Assembly (NCBI GenBank): GCA_029262515.1
Contig: JAJCZH010000009.1
Coordinates: 1 to 34,961, forward strand
From: Deltaproteobacteria bacterium
GTDB lineage: Bacteria; Desulfobacterota; GWC2-55-46; JADFVP01
Reading direction: 5' to 3'
Length of the DNA stretch: 34,961 nt
Shown: piece after piece, positions 1 to 7,143 of the stretch
Layout: each line of letters begins with the position of its first letter
How positions within the stretch are numbered: the stretch's first letter is position 1
The notes under the pieces: model-generated
Databases searched by the model: none
Seen by the model: the letters and a program-made list of their open reading frames with translations, nothing else
Told to the model about the DNA's origin: nothing
Translations under genes and position numbers: made by a program

Positions 1-340
1 CGGCCAGTATGGCCATTGCAACACCGTACTTCTTATGGCAAGTAGGCACTCCGCGCCTGAAGTCATCATTGTCGAGAGCAGGAAGATCATCATGAATCAA
101 AGAGTAAGTATGAATGCACTCGACTGCGCAGGCCGCATTTATTGCAACATTAGTTCCTGCGCCAACCACTTCGGCGGAAGCGAGCAGAAGAGCTGGCCTC
201 AATCTCTTGCCGCCGGCAAAGAGGCTGTAATGCTCTGCTTGATGCAACACAGGCGGGTAAGTATCCCTTGCACCTAACAATTTTTCCAGGGCCTTATTGA
301 CCAGAGTGGATTTTTCTTCCAAATATTTATCTAAATCCAA
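1..340 (-). CDS. ispA: Polyprenyl (farnesyl/geranylgeranyl) diphosphate synthase, 5' part
   Basis: This partial gene runs off the left edge; about 113 codons are visible. The family condenses isopentenyl diphosphate with allylic diphosphates to make C15/C20 isoprenoid precursors in the cytoplasm. The reverse-strand reading contains the substrate-binding motif FAGGKRLRP and the first aspartate-rich motif, DDLPALDNDD followed by FRRG, both diagnostic of short-chain trans-prenyltransferases. A TTG at 338-340 is my chosen start because the protein then begins MDLDKYLEEK, as IspA homologues do; no good ribosome binding site precedes it. The frame stays open upstream to about 474 with a hydrophobic stretch but no ATG, so a longer product is not excluded. 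FPP and GGPP synthases cannot be separated from this fragment. Confidence 0.85.
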   Translation of the reverse strand, partial: MDLDKYLEEKSTLVNKALEKLLGARDTYPPVLHQAEHYSLFAGGKRLRPALLLASAEVVGAGTNVAINAACAVECIHTYSLIHDDLPALDNDDFRRGVPTCHKKYGVAMAILA

Positions 341-741
341 GAGGCACCACTTATACAGACTACTCAAGGCACAGACTACGCCAAGGAGCAGAACAAAAGT
401 ATCGGAAATATAGACAATATCACTTAAACTAATGAAAATAATAACAGAATCTCTGCCCAATTACAAGCAGTAGACGCTCTCGGCGGAATATGGGGACGGG
501 CATAACTTCGGGCATGAATAGGCTTCAATGCACAAAAACATGGCATAAAATAGAAGAATGAAAAAGAAAAGAAGCGAATTTCAGGTAATAAAGAGGACGA
601 AAGGCGCAAAAAAAAGAGTCTTCCGCGTGTTAAAAAACACGCGGAAGACCCATATATACTAAAAAAGTAGACTCAAAAGACCCGGCCATTGAAGATGCTC
701 CGGCACAAATCTCATAATTACAACTCTCTAACTGTATTAAC
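341..741. other. Intergenic region ispA–csp, no convincing gene
   Basis: Apart from the terminator at 609-650 I see no gene here. A 61-codon minus-strand ORF at 424-609 lacks a ribosome binding site and has a low-complexity, unrecognisable product. No clear promoter for the prenyl synthase was found. Confidence 0.6.
609..650 (-). terminator. Rho-independent terminator of the cold-shock gene
   Basis: A perfect 14-bp stem (619-632 pairing with 637-650, loop AAAA) is followed on the minus strand by eight T residues (609-616). It lies about 90 nt after the csp stop codon and would insulate that gene from the downstream prenyl synthase. Confidence 0.93.
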
Positions 742-942
742 TTAAGCCTTAGTCACATTGGATGCCTGCGGCCCCTTGGGTCCGTCAGTTATTTCAAACT
801 CGACATCCTCTCCCTCTTTAAGCGTCTTGAAACCCTCTCCGCTGATTGCTGAGTAATGAACAAATACATCTTCACCGGACTCCTGCTGAATAAAACCGAA
901 ACCCTTTGTATCGTTGAACCACTTGACAGTACCCTTTGCCAT
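742..942 (-). CDS. cspA: Cold-shock domain protein (CspA family)
   Basis: The product is a 66-residue single-domain cold-shock protein, the usual size for the family. CSPs bind single-stranded RNA and DNA and melt secondary structure in mRNA. RNP1 (KGFGFI, residues 13-18) and RNP2 (VFVHY, residues 26-30) are intact, and the N-terminus [10 protein letters not shown] is canonical. The ATG at 940-942 is preceded by a strong AAGGAGG-type site; an upstream in-frame ATG at 984 would add 14 atypical residues and is not used. The gene is monocistronic, with its own promoter (1076-1104), a leader of about 127 nt holding an extended hairpin, and a strong terminator. The long structured leader suggests post-transcriptional temperature control, as in E. 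coli cspA; that is inference. Confidence 0.97.
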   Translation of the reverse strand: MAKGTVKWFNDTKGFGFIQQESGEDVFVHYSAISGEGFKTLKEGEDVEFEITDGPKGPQASNVTKA

Positions 943-986
943 CTGCTCCTCCTTGTTTTCTACCCCCTGTCGCTCACAAAGCAAAA

Positions 987-1023
987 GGCTGTGTATGATC
1001 GCTAATATCGATCACTCACAGCC
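987..1023 (-). promoter_or_regulatory. Long imperfect hairpin in the csp leader
   Basis: Outer arms GGCTGTG/CACAGCC (7 bp) and inner arms TGATCG/CGATCA (6 bp), separated by 2-nt internal steps, enclose a 7-nt loop. The element sits within the predicted 5' UTR, about 45 nt upstream of the start codon. It has no T-tract, so it is not a terminator. It could be a thermosensing or stabilising leader structure, or a DNA operator. Confidence 0.7.
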
Positions 1024-1075
1024 CCTATCTTAAAAGCGTAGCAACAAGCATGCTCTCCAGTTAAAATTCTATAAC

Positions 1076-1104
1076 ATAGTACCAAGCCACGCAAAAGGTG
1101 TCAA
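1076..1104 (-). promoter_or_regulatory. Sigma-70-type promoter of the csp gene
   Basis: On the minus strand, TTGACA (1099-1104) is followed after 17 bp by TACTAT (1076-1081). The predicted start is near 1069, giving a leader of about 127 nt. Confidence 0.75.
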
Positions 1105-1151
1105 GATTTTTTTAAAAGATTAACTCAAAATATTTGCACTGCACATACTCT

Positions 1152-2075
1152 CTACCTGACGGTCTCTACGACGTGACGGTCGGTATCTATCAGATCGGAA
1201 AGGCGCACGACCTCCACTCCGTTCTTTATCAACTGAGGCAGCATCTCTTCGAGCACGTCGAGTGTTTCGGTATAGGGGTGGCCTATGGCAATAGCGCTGC
1301 CGGTACGCCTGGCCATACGTACCAACTCGTCAACTTGTCCCCTTATATAGTCCCGATCTCTGGTATTGTCCAGAAAGATGTTTCTCACCCCGCCTCTGAT
1401 ACCCATGCTGGCTGCGAGGCTACCGGCAACAGACTTTGCGCTTGTGCGGCTATCGAGAAAGAAGAGCCCGCGCTCGTCCATGGCTTCAAGAACTACTCGC
1501 ATCAACCGCTCATCCGCAGTAGCCTTAGAACCCATATGATTATTCACGCCAGTTACATGCGGCACGTTATCGAGATCAAAAGAGAGGGTCTGCTGGAGTT
1601 CGGCGCTGTCCATCGACGTGTAGAGCGCGCCTTGTCCCGGGTTGTTCACGGCACTGTTCTCGGGCTCCATCGGCAGATGCAAAAGCACCTCCCACCCGCG
1701 TTGATGGGCCTCCTCGGCGCTCGCCTTCGAATACCTCAGGTGCGGCAATACGGCAACCGCTAATTCAGCATCCAGCTCAAAGAGCCTTCTCAGGCGTTTT
1801 ATATCGTACCCGAAGTCGTCTATTACTATCGCAATACGTAGCGGCGCCACCGAGACCTCAGACTTCTCGACCACTTCAGGAACTTGAGGCTTTGCAACCG
1901 TACCGACTTCGCCCGTCGGAACAACATCACGAAGCGCTGGCACGACATACAAGACAGAGAGTGCGGTTAAAATCGAGATCGCAAGAGCCGCGATCAAAAT
2001 TTTTCCGGTAACCGTGAGGAGGCCCTTCGCACCTGACTTTGGCCTGGAGCTCCTCTTTCGACGCTTCTTTGTCAT
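1152..2075 (-). CDS. Divergent polysaccharide deacetylase family protein (YibQ/DUF610)
   Basis: The product is 307 residues. A very basic N-terminus (MTKKRRKRSSRPK) precedes one membrane anchor (about residues 24-48), a linker, and then the catalytic-type domain from about residue 78. Family signatures are IAIVIDDFGYD, EVLLHLPMEP, GVNNHMGS, LFFLDSRTS and IAIGHPY. These are the hallmarks of divergent polysaccharide deacetylases, which share the fold of chitin/peptidoglycan deacetylases; the substrate is not established. The domain would face the periplasm. The gene starts 30 nt after ctpA and is the last of the ftsE–ftsX–envC–ctpA series, an arrangement common in deltaproteobacteria. The linkage suggests a role in peptidoglycan maturation. 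No terminator is obvious after the stop codon. Confidence 0.92.
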   Translation of the reverse strand: MTKKRRKRSSRPKSGAKGLLTVTGKILIAALAISILTALSVLYVVPALRDVVPTGEVGTVAKPQVPEVVEKSEVSVAPLRIAIVIDDFGYDIKRLRRLFELDAELAVAVLPHLRYSKASAEEAHQRGWEVLLHLPMEPENSAVNNPGQGALYTSMDSAELQQTLSFDLDNVPHVTGVNNHMGSKATADERLMRVVLEAMDERGLFFLDSRTSAKSVAGSLAASMGIRGGVRNIFLDNTRDRDYIRGQVDELVRMARRTGSAIAIGHPYTETLDVLEEMLPQLIKNGVEVVRLSDLIDTDRHVVETVR

Positions 2076-2105
2076 CTCTTCTGGAGGGCCATCTACCCTG
2101 CCGCT

Positions 2106-3437
2106 CTAACTGGCATCTTTGAGCATACCCTTGAAGATGTTCCAACTCTTTAGGTAATCTACCGCCCGTTTAAGCTGAATATCTTCCTTCTCCTCTTTAT
2201 CTGTCCCATTATCGGCCCCGTTACTTTTGGCCGACTCATTTATCTTAATCTTCTTGACACCATTATCCTTGTCGCTCCCGTCCTCTGCCGCGAGGTGCCC
2301 TTCAAGATCTTTCTCCTTGATATGCCTCTGCGGCGTGCCGGCCTCCACAACAATATCCGGCTCAATACCCTTGGCCTGAATCGATCTGCCAGAAGGCGTA
2401 TAGTACTTTGAAGTCGTAAGCCTTACGGCGGAACCGTCGCTAAGAGGAATGATGGTCTGAACCGAACCCTTGCCGAAACTCTGGGTACCGAGAACGACCG
2501 CCCTCTTATGGTCCTGTAACGCACCTGCAACGATTTCGGAAGCGCTCGCTGACCCGCCGTTGACGAGCACTATTACCGGGTAGTCGGGTTCGGTGCCTGC
2601 GGAGTCAGCGGTAAACTCCATCTTCGCAACTTCGTCCCTGCCCTTGGTATATACTATCATCCCCGAATCCAGGAAGATATCCGAGACACCCACCGCCTCG
2701 GTAAGCAGGCCGCCAGGGTTGTTTCTGAGGTCGAGCACAAGGCCCTTGAGCCCTCCCTCGGGTGTTATCTTCACCAGCGCCTTGCGTATCTCCTTTGAGC
2801 TGTTCTCCTGAAACTGCGTGAGCCTGACGTAACCGAAACCGTCATCAAGACTCTTGAACTTGACGCTCTTTATCTTTATACGCGCACGGGTAAGCGTAAA
2901 GGATTCCGGCTTATCGAACGACTCTCTCATTATATGGATCCGCAACTCCGTGCCTTTCTTGCCGCGCATCAGCCCTACCGCATCGGTCAGGGACATATCC
3001 TTTGTCGACTTACCCTCAATCTTCACTATCTTGTCTCCGGACAGTATGCCGGCCCTGTCAGCAGGGGTATCTTCAATAGGAGCCACGACGGTAAGCACGC
3101 CGTCTCTCATCGATATCTCTATGCCTATCCCGCCGAAGACGCCTTTGGTATCTATCTGCATCTCTTTATAATCATCAGGCGTCAGAAAACTGGAGTGCGG
3201 GTCGAGTTCCTTAATCATGCCCTTTAACGCGCTGTAGATCAACTCTTTCGAACCCTTCTCTTCTGTATAATCCTTTTCCACTATTCCGAGCACGTCGGCA
3301 AATATCTTGAGCGACTTGTAGGTCTCGTTCTGCACAGCAACTACCTGGCGCGAAAGTATCCATTGCGCCGCAGTCAGAGCGATAGCTAAAACCAGTACTC
3401 CGCTCAAAACCCTCGTATTGAGAAACCGCTTAATCAT
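2106..3437 (-). CDS. ctpA: Carboxy-terminal processing protease (S41), CtpA/Prc type
   Basis: The product is 443 residues: a signal anchor (about 11-29), an N-terminal helical part, a PDZ domain (about 95-175, with GGIGIEI and DRAGILSGDKI) and the S41 catalytic core. The likely nucleophile is S298 in NGGSASASEI and the general base is K323 in SFGKGS. S41 proteases degrade or trim periplasmic proteins, and some control murein hydrolases. From about residue 370 the tail is charged, low in complexity and rich in K, E and D. The gene lies 146 nt after envC and 30 nt before the deacetylase, so proteolytic control of cell-wall enzymes is plausible but inferred. The start ATG has an upstream AAGGAGG-like site. 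Confidence 0.95.
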   Translation of the reverse strand: MIKRFLNTRVLSGVLVLAIALTAAQWILSRQVVAVQNETYKSLKIFADVLGIVEKDYTEEKGSKELIYSALKGMIKELDPHSSFLTPDDYKEMQIDTKGVFGGIGIEISMRDGVLTVVAPIEDTPADRAGILSGDKIVKIEGKSTKDMSLTDAVGLMRGKKGTELRIHIMRESFDKPESFTLTRARIKIKSVKFKSLDDGFGYVRLTQFQENSSKEIRKALVKITPEGGLKGLVLDLRNNPGGLLTEAVGVSDIFLDSGMIVYTKGRDEVAKMEFTADSAGTEPDYPVIVLVNGGSASASEIVAGALQDHKRAVVLGTQSFGKGSVQTIIPLSDGSAVRLTTSKYYTPSGRSIQAKGIEPDIVVEAGTPQRHIKEKDLEGHLAAEDGSDKDNGVKKIKINESAKSNGADNGTDKEEKEDIQLKRAVDYLKSWNIFKGMLKDAS

Positions 3438-3583
3438 CTAGCCTCCTTAAAGCTAACTATATTGTTGATGCCCCCCTCTACAGGAAAGAGCCGAATCGAT
3501 TACCGATTATTATACATACGCAACAAGGCCATGTATGCGACCTTGCTCACAATAACAGACTGGCGTTAAATATACCACACTCT

Positions 3584-4738
3584 TTAACGCTTCGATAGCC
3601 ACCTGAGCGGGTCTTTGGGAACTCCGCGTTCCCTGAGTTCAAAGTAAAGCCCGGGAGACTCTCTCGGGCCGGTATCCCCGACAAGCCCTATCTCCATACC
3701 CTCTTGTACCACATCCCCGCGCTCCTTCAAAATTTTCTCAAGGTAGGCGTAGAGAGTGTAGAACCCGCCGCCGTTATCTACGATAATAAGCTGGCCGTAG
3801 CCCTTGAGCCAACCGGTAAAGACGACCTTGCCGTCATAAACGCTCCTTACTGCCTTGCCCGCCTGGGCATCAATCACTATACCGTTGTTAAAGGTAACAG
3901 TCCTGAAACGCGGGTGACGAACCTTGCCGAAACTCATTACTACGCGCCCCTCTACCGGTCGCGCCAGCAGTCCGCGTTTTCTGGAGAAACCGGAAGAGGC
4001 GTAACCGCCGCGTCCGGTTCTCAACTCTTCGAGCAGAACCTGGAGTTCTTTGGCGGCAGTCTCGAGCTCTTTTGCTACCTTCAGAGAACGGTCCTTCTGC
4101 CGCTTGACCCTGCGCAGAAGCGAAGCCTTCGACCTCTTTAACGACTCGGCCTCACTCTTGCTCGCCAACATGGTACGGCGAGCGCTCTCTTTGCTCTTTC
4201 GTAACTCTTTGAGCTTGACAGTCTCTCTTTGCAGATTCTTCAAACTTGCATCGTACTCTTGAAGAAGAACCCTGTCGGACTCCATTATGACAGAGAGGTA
4301 CTTGTGACGCCTGGCAAGCGCAACAGGTTCTGTCGTATCTACTGCAAAGAGTACGTTAAGCGCTCCGCCTCCGCGCATCTTGTAGATTGCGACCAGGCGT
4401 TTGGCAAGTTTTCTTTTCTGTACATCACGCTCGGCCTCAATCCTTCTAATCTTTAAATCGGCCTTGACGACTCTCTTCTTAAGAGACTTTATATCGACCG
4501 CCGCCTTTTTAAGCGCCCTCCGGCGCTTGTCGAGAGTGCGGTTGATCCTGTGAATCTCTCCGAGCACGGTGCTCTCTTTGCGCTCGTACTTCTTTACCTT
4601 CTCCTTCGCCTTGTCGAGCTTCTGCTCAACCTCTTCTAACCTCTTCTCCTGTTTGGTAAAAGAATCCGCAGCAACAGAGGCCGAATCAAAAGCGGCTATT
4701 GAGAGAACGAGAGCCAATAGTACGGTTATTATCTTCAT
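3584..4738 (-). CDS. envC: Murein hydrolase activator EnvC (coiled coil plus degenerate LytM domain)
   Basis: The product is 384 residues: a signal peptide (about 1-24), a long charged coiled coil (about 25-245) and a C-terminal LytM/M23 domain (about 268-384). The zinc ligands of active M23 peptidases are missing: the first His is replaced in NNGIVIDA, the HxH-type positions read LYAYL and GLYFELR. This matches E. coli EnvC, a non-enzymatic activator of amidases at the septum. The ATG overlaps the ftsX stop codon by 4 nt, so translation is probably coupled. FtsEX is known to act through EnvC, and the two sit side by side here. The match to EnvC is better than to active NlpD or MepM enzymes because of the lost ligands and the FtsX linkage. 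Confidence 0.93.
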   Translation of the reverse strand: MKIITVLLALVLSIAAFDSASVAADSFTKQEKRLEEVEQKLDKAKEKVKKYERKESTVLGEIHRINRTLDKRRRALKKAAVDIKSLKKRVVKADLKIRRIEAERDVQKRKLAKRLVAIYKMRGGGALNVLFAVDTTEPVALARRHKYLSVIMESDRVLLQEYDASLKNLQRETVKLKELRKSKESARRTMLASKSEAESLKRSKASLLRRVKRQKDRSLKVAKELETAAKELQVLLEELRTGRGGYASSGFSRKRGLLARPVEGRVVMSFGKVRHPRFRTVTFNNGIVIDAQAGKAVRSVYDGKVVFTGWLKGYGQLIIVDNGGGFYTLYAYLEKILKERGDVVQEGMEIGLVGDTGPRESPGLYFELRERGVPKDPLRWLSKR

Positions 4739-5625
4739 ACCTTCATAAACTTCGCCATAGAGATGAAGCTCCCGGCAACCCCTGCGGCCACCCCGACGAG
4801 CACCAGCATGACTAGTAGCGTTACGGTTGAGACAGGCATAACCAGCATAAAACCGAGATAGTCAGGTACATTAGCCGCCAGAACCCAGTGCCATAAGAGC
4901 AAAAGGCCAAGAGAAATAAGACCGCCGCAGAGGCCCTGCACGACACCTTCAATAAAAAACGGCGCCTTGATAAAGAAGTTCGAGGCGCCGACAAGGCGCA
5001 TAACCTCTATCTCATCCCGCCTTGCGTATACGGTAAGGCGTATCGTATTAATAATAATAAAGAGAGTCGCAATAGCTAGGAAGAGGCCGAAGACGAGAGC
5101 TGCAAGCTCAACGAACTTCAAGACAGAAGAGAGCCGTGTGGCCCACTCTGCGCTGTACTCAACGGAATCGACCCACTTCAGCCGCTTCAACGCAGTTACC
5201 ACATCCGCCAGACTATCCGGGTCCCGGTACTCCGGCTCAAGGGCAACCTCAAAAGAGGCCGGCAACATAGCGCTATCTATACCTTCAAATAGGTCTTGCC
5301 CGCCGAACTCATTTTTCAACTCACCGAGCGCAGAGGAGGCCGATATGTACTCTGCGGAACTTACTCCCTCGACCGCATTAACCAGCGTAGATAACCTCTT
5401 TAGCTCAGACGAAGAGGTCGGGCTTTTAAAGTAGAGAACGACATTGGTCTTATCGCCGAGATTGTCGAGCGCGAGGTTGAGGTTCATGAACAGGATTAAG
5501 AAGAGAGCGAAGAGAGCGAGCGCAAAACCGAGCGTTACGGAGGTAAAGAGCGCAGTAAGAGTATTGCTCCTTAGCGAGCTAAAGGCATCTTTTACAAAAT
5601 AAATCAAATTTGAGACCGGACCCAT
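4735..5625 (-). CDS. ftsX: Cell division ABC transporter-like permease FtsX
   Basis: The product is 296 residues with the FtsX layout: a cytoplasmic N-terminus, TM1 (about 22-47), an extracytoplasmic domain (about 50-165), then three further TM segments (about 170-197, 222-250 and 262-290). FtsX pairs with FtsE at the septum and transmits ATP-driven conformational change to periplasmic murein hydrolase regulators. The start codon overlaps the ftsE stop by 1 nt and the stop overlaps the envC start by 4 nt, so the three genes are tightly coupled. No unusual features were seen. Confidence 0.95.
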   Translation of the reverse strand: MGPVSNLIYFVKDAFSSLRSNTLTALFTSVTLGFALALFALFLILFMNLNLALDNLGDKTNVVLYFKSPTSSSELKRLSTLVNAVEGVSSAEYISASSALGELKNEFGGQDLFEGIDSAMLPASFEVALEPEYRDPDSLADVVTALKRLKWVDSVEYSAEWATRLSSVLKFVELAALVFGLFLAIATLFIIINTIRLTVYARRDEIEVMRLVGASNFFIKAPFFIEGVVQGLCGGLISLGLLLLWHWVLAANVPDYLGFMLVMPVSTVTLLVMLVLVGVAAGVAGSFISMAKFMKV

Positions 5626-6278
5626 CAGTACGTGAACCTCCCGGCTTCAAGGTGCGCAGTCCGTTTGGCGTACCGCTCTATAAGGCTCTTGTCATGGGTT
5701 GCGATTATAACGGTAGTCCCCTTGTTGTTGACCTCCTTGAAGAGCTCAATGGTATCTATGGAGAGTTCGGGGTCGAGGTTTCCGGTAGGCTCATCGGCGA
5801 GTATAATAGCCGGTTCCTTAACAAGCGCACGGGCTATTGCCACCCTCTGCTGCTCACCACCCGAAAGGCTCATGGGACTGAAGTTCGCCCGGTGCTGTAT
5901 CTTGAGGTAAGAGAGTATCCTTAGCACACGCCGCCTCACATCCCTCTGCCCTATACCCATTACGTTCAAGGCGAGTGCGACGTTCTCGTATACGCTCTTG
6001 TTGGCGAGCAGTTTAAAGTCCTGAAAAACAAAACCGATTCTACGCCTGAGGGGTGGAATCTCTTTTTGAGGAATACGGTAGTAATTCCTGCCGTCTATTA
6101 TAATCTGACCGCCGGTAGGGCTCTCCGAACCGAATATTATCTTCAAAAGGGTCGATTTACCGGCACCGCTCGGGCCGGTAATAAAGAGAAATTCCCCTTT
6201 GTCCACCTTTATAGTAATGTCGTCCAGGGCGTTTGTGCTTCCGTCGTAGCTCTTTGAGACATGAAACAGATCTATCAT
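5625..6278 (-). CDS. ftsE: Cell division ATP-binding protein FtsE
   Basis: The product is 217 residues, a typical single ABC domain. Walker A is GPSGAGKST, the Q-loop is FVFQDFKLL, the ABC signature is LSGGEQQR, Walker B is IILADEPTG and the switch His lies in IIATHD. FtsE powers FtsX in the divisome. I chose the ATG at 6276-6278 (MIDLFHVSKSYDG), which matches family N-termini; an in-frame GTG two codons upstream (6284) is the alternative. It is the first gene of the ftsE–ftsX–envC–ctpA–deacetylase series, with a predicted promoter at 6347-6375. Confidence 0.96.
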   Translation of the reverse strand: MIDLFHVSKSYDGSTNALDDITIKVDKGEFLFITGPSGAGKSTLLKIIFGSESPTGGQIIIDGRNYYRIPQKEIPPLRRRIGFVFQDFKLLANKSVYENVALALNVMGIGQRDVRRRVLRILSYLKIQHRANFSPMSLSGGEQQRVAIARALVKEPAIILADEPTGNLDPELSIDTIELFKEVNNKGTTVIIATHDKSLIERYAKRTAHLEAGRFTY

Positions 6279-6346
6279 GGGCACCGTACTCTACGCCCCC
6301 ATTCGGGCATAAGTTTAGTTGATTTTACAGCAACTTAGCTCAACAC

Positions 6347-6375
6347 ATTATCCCAGCAGCCTCTCAGTATGTCAA
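6347..6375 (-). promoter_or_regulatory. Promoter of the ftsEX operon
   Basis: On the minus strand, TTGACA (6370-6375) is followed after 17 bp by GATAAT (6347-6352). The predicted start near 6340 gives a leader of about 60 nt before ftsE. Confidence 0.7.
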
Positions 6376-6382
6376 GGTTTAA

Positions 6383-6418
6383 TAGAATATGGGCACAAGC
6401 ATCGCGGCGTATATTCTA
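6383..6418. repeat. Inverted repeat between ftsE and the cytochrome gene
   Basis: Arms TAGAATAT (6383-6390) and ATATTCTA (6411-6418) are perfect complements separated by 20 bp. The element lies between the two divergent promoters, just upstream of both -35 boxes. It could bind a shared regulator, but AT-rich 8-bp arms can also occur by chance. Confidence 0.35.
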
Positions 6419-6437
6419 ATTATTTCCATACACATAT

Positions 6438-6465
6438 TTGACAAAGCTGATCTTACGGATAGAAT
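6438..6465 (+). promoter_or_regulatory. Promoter of the cytochrome c gene
   Basis: TTGACA (6438-6443) is followed after 16 bp by TAGAAT (6460-6465), giving a leader of about 80 nt. The gene itself has a strong AAAGGAGG ribosome binding site. Confidence 0.7.
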
Positions 6466-6553
6466 ATATATTAGACTTTTAATTCCGAATATTTTTTTTA
6501 TAGACCAACAGCAATACTAACTCTTAATAACGGATGTCAAAGGAGGCAGTGGT

Positions 6554-6874
6554 ATGCGTAATGCTATTGTAGCAATCGGTACGGTAATGCTCTTTGCTCT
6601 TTCCAGTTCGGCAATGGCTGCAAGTGGTGCAACCTTATTTAAACAGAAATGCTCAGTCTGCCACGGCGCCCAGGGACAGGGTACTCCGGGTATGGCTCCT
6701 AAACTTGCCGGAACCGACTTTATAAAGGGACCGGCAGAACCTATACAGGAAACCATAGTTAACGGTAGGGCCGGAGCCGACAAAAGATATAAAAAACTTC
6801 CCCTTGCAATGCCAAAACTCGGTGTTAAGGCAAAGGACGCCGCAGAGATTGTAAAGTACTTAAAGACCCTCTAG
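6554..6874 (+). CDS. Small periplasmic class I cytochrome c
   Basis: The product is 106 residues: a signal peptide of about 22 residues ending SSSAMA, then a mature domain of about 84 residues. The heme attachment site is CSVCH (33-37), with the His as proximal ligand, and M86 in LAMPKLG is the likely distal ligand. It resembles single-heme electron carriers of the cytochrome c5/c551-c553 group, working in the periplasm. It is monocistronic, with its own promoter and a stem-loop right after the stop codon. The partner enzyme is not in the window. Confidence 0.95.
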   Translation: MRNAIVAIGTVMLFALSSSAMAASGATLFKQKCSVCHGAQGQGTPGMAPKLAGTDFIKGPAEPIQETIVNGRAGADKRYKKLPLAMPKLGVKAKDAAEIVKYLKTL

Positions 6875-6877
6875 AAC

Positions 6878-6916
6878 TTTCCCCTCCCCCGGATTCTGAT
6901 CCGGAGGAGGGGGAAA
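6878..6916 (+). terminator. GC-rich stem-loop after the cytochrome gene
   Basis: Arms of about 16 nt (6878-6893 and 6900-6916) pair with one mismatch or bulge around a 6-nt loop. The following bases are A-rich rather than a T-tract, so it may stabilise the mRNA 3' end or terminate inefficiently. Confidence 0.55.
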
Positions 6917-7052
6917 ATAAGAATAACAGAAAACCTGATCACGACTACTCCGACTTAACCATTACAAATCAACTCAATACCTACCTCAAACTAGCAAAAA
7001 AGTACAAGCAAAGAGGCTTTTTTTCTGATTCATACATTAAGATTTCATTAAT

Positions 7053-7082
7053 TACGGCGATATATTATAGTATATCGCCGTA
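7053..7082. repeat. Perfect 12-bp inverted repeat upstream of the HDOD-GGDEF gene
   Basis: TACGGCGATATA (7053-7064) and its exact complement (7071-7082) flank a 6-bp centre. The centre overlaps TATAGT (7066-7071), a possible -10 element with a weak -35 (TTCATT, 7044-7049). It lies about 60 bp upstream of the ATG. An operator over the promoter is a plausible reading; a leader hairpin is the alternative. Confidence 0.65.
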
Positions 7083-7143
7083 GAAACAGATAGGTGCGTA
7101 TTTCAACAATCCGAATACTGAACAAAAATTAGGCGTATCGAGC

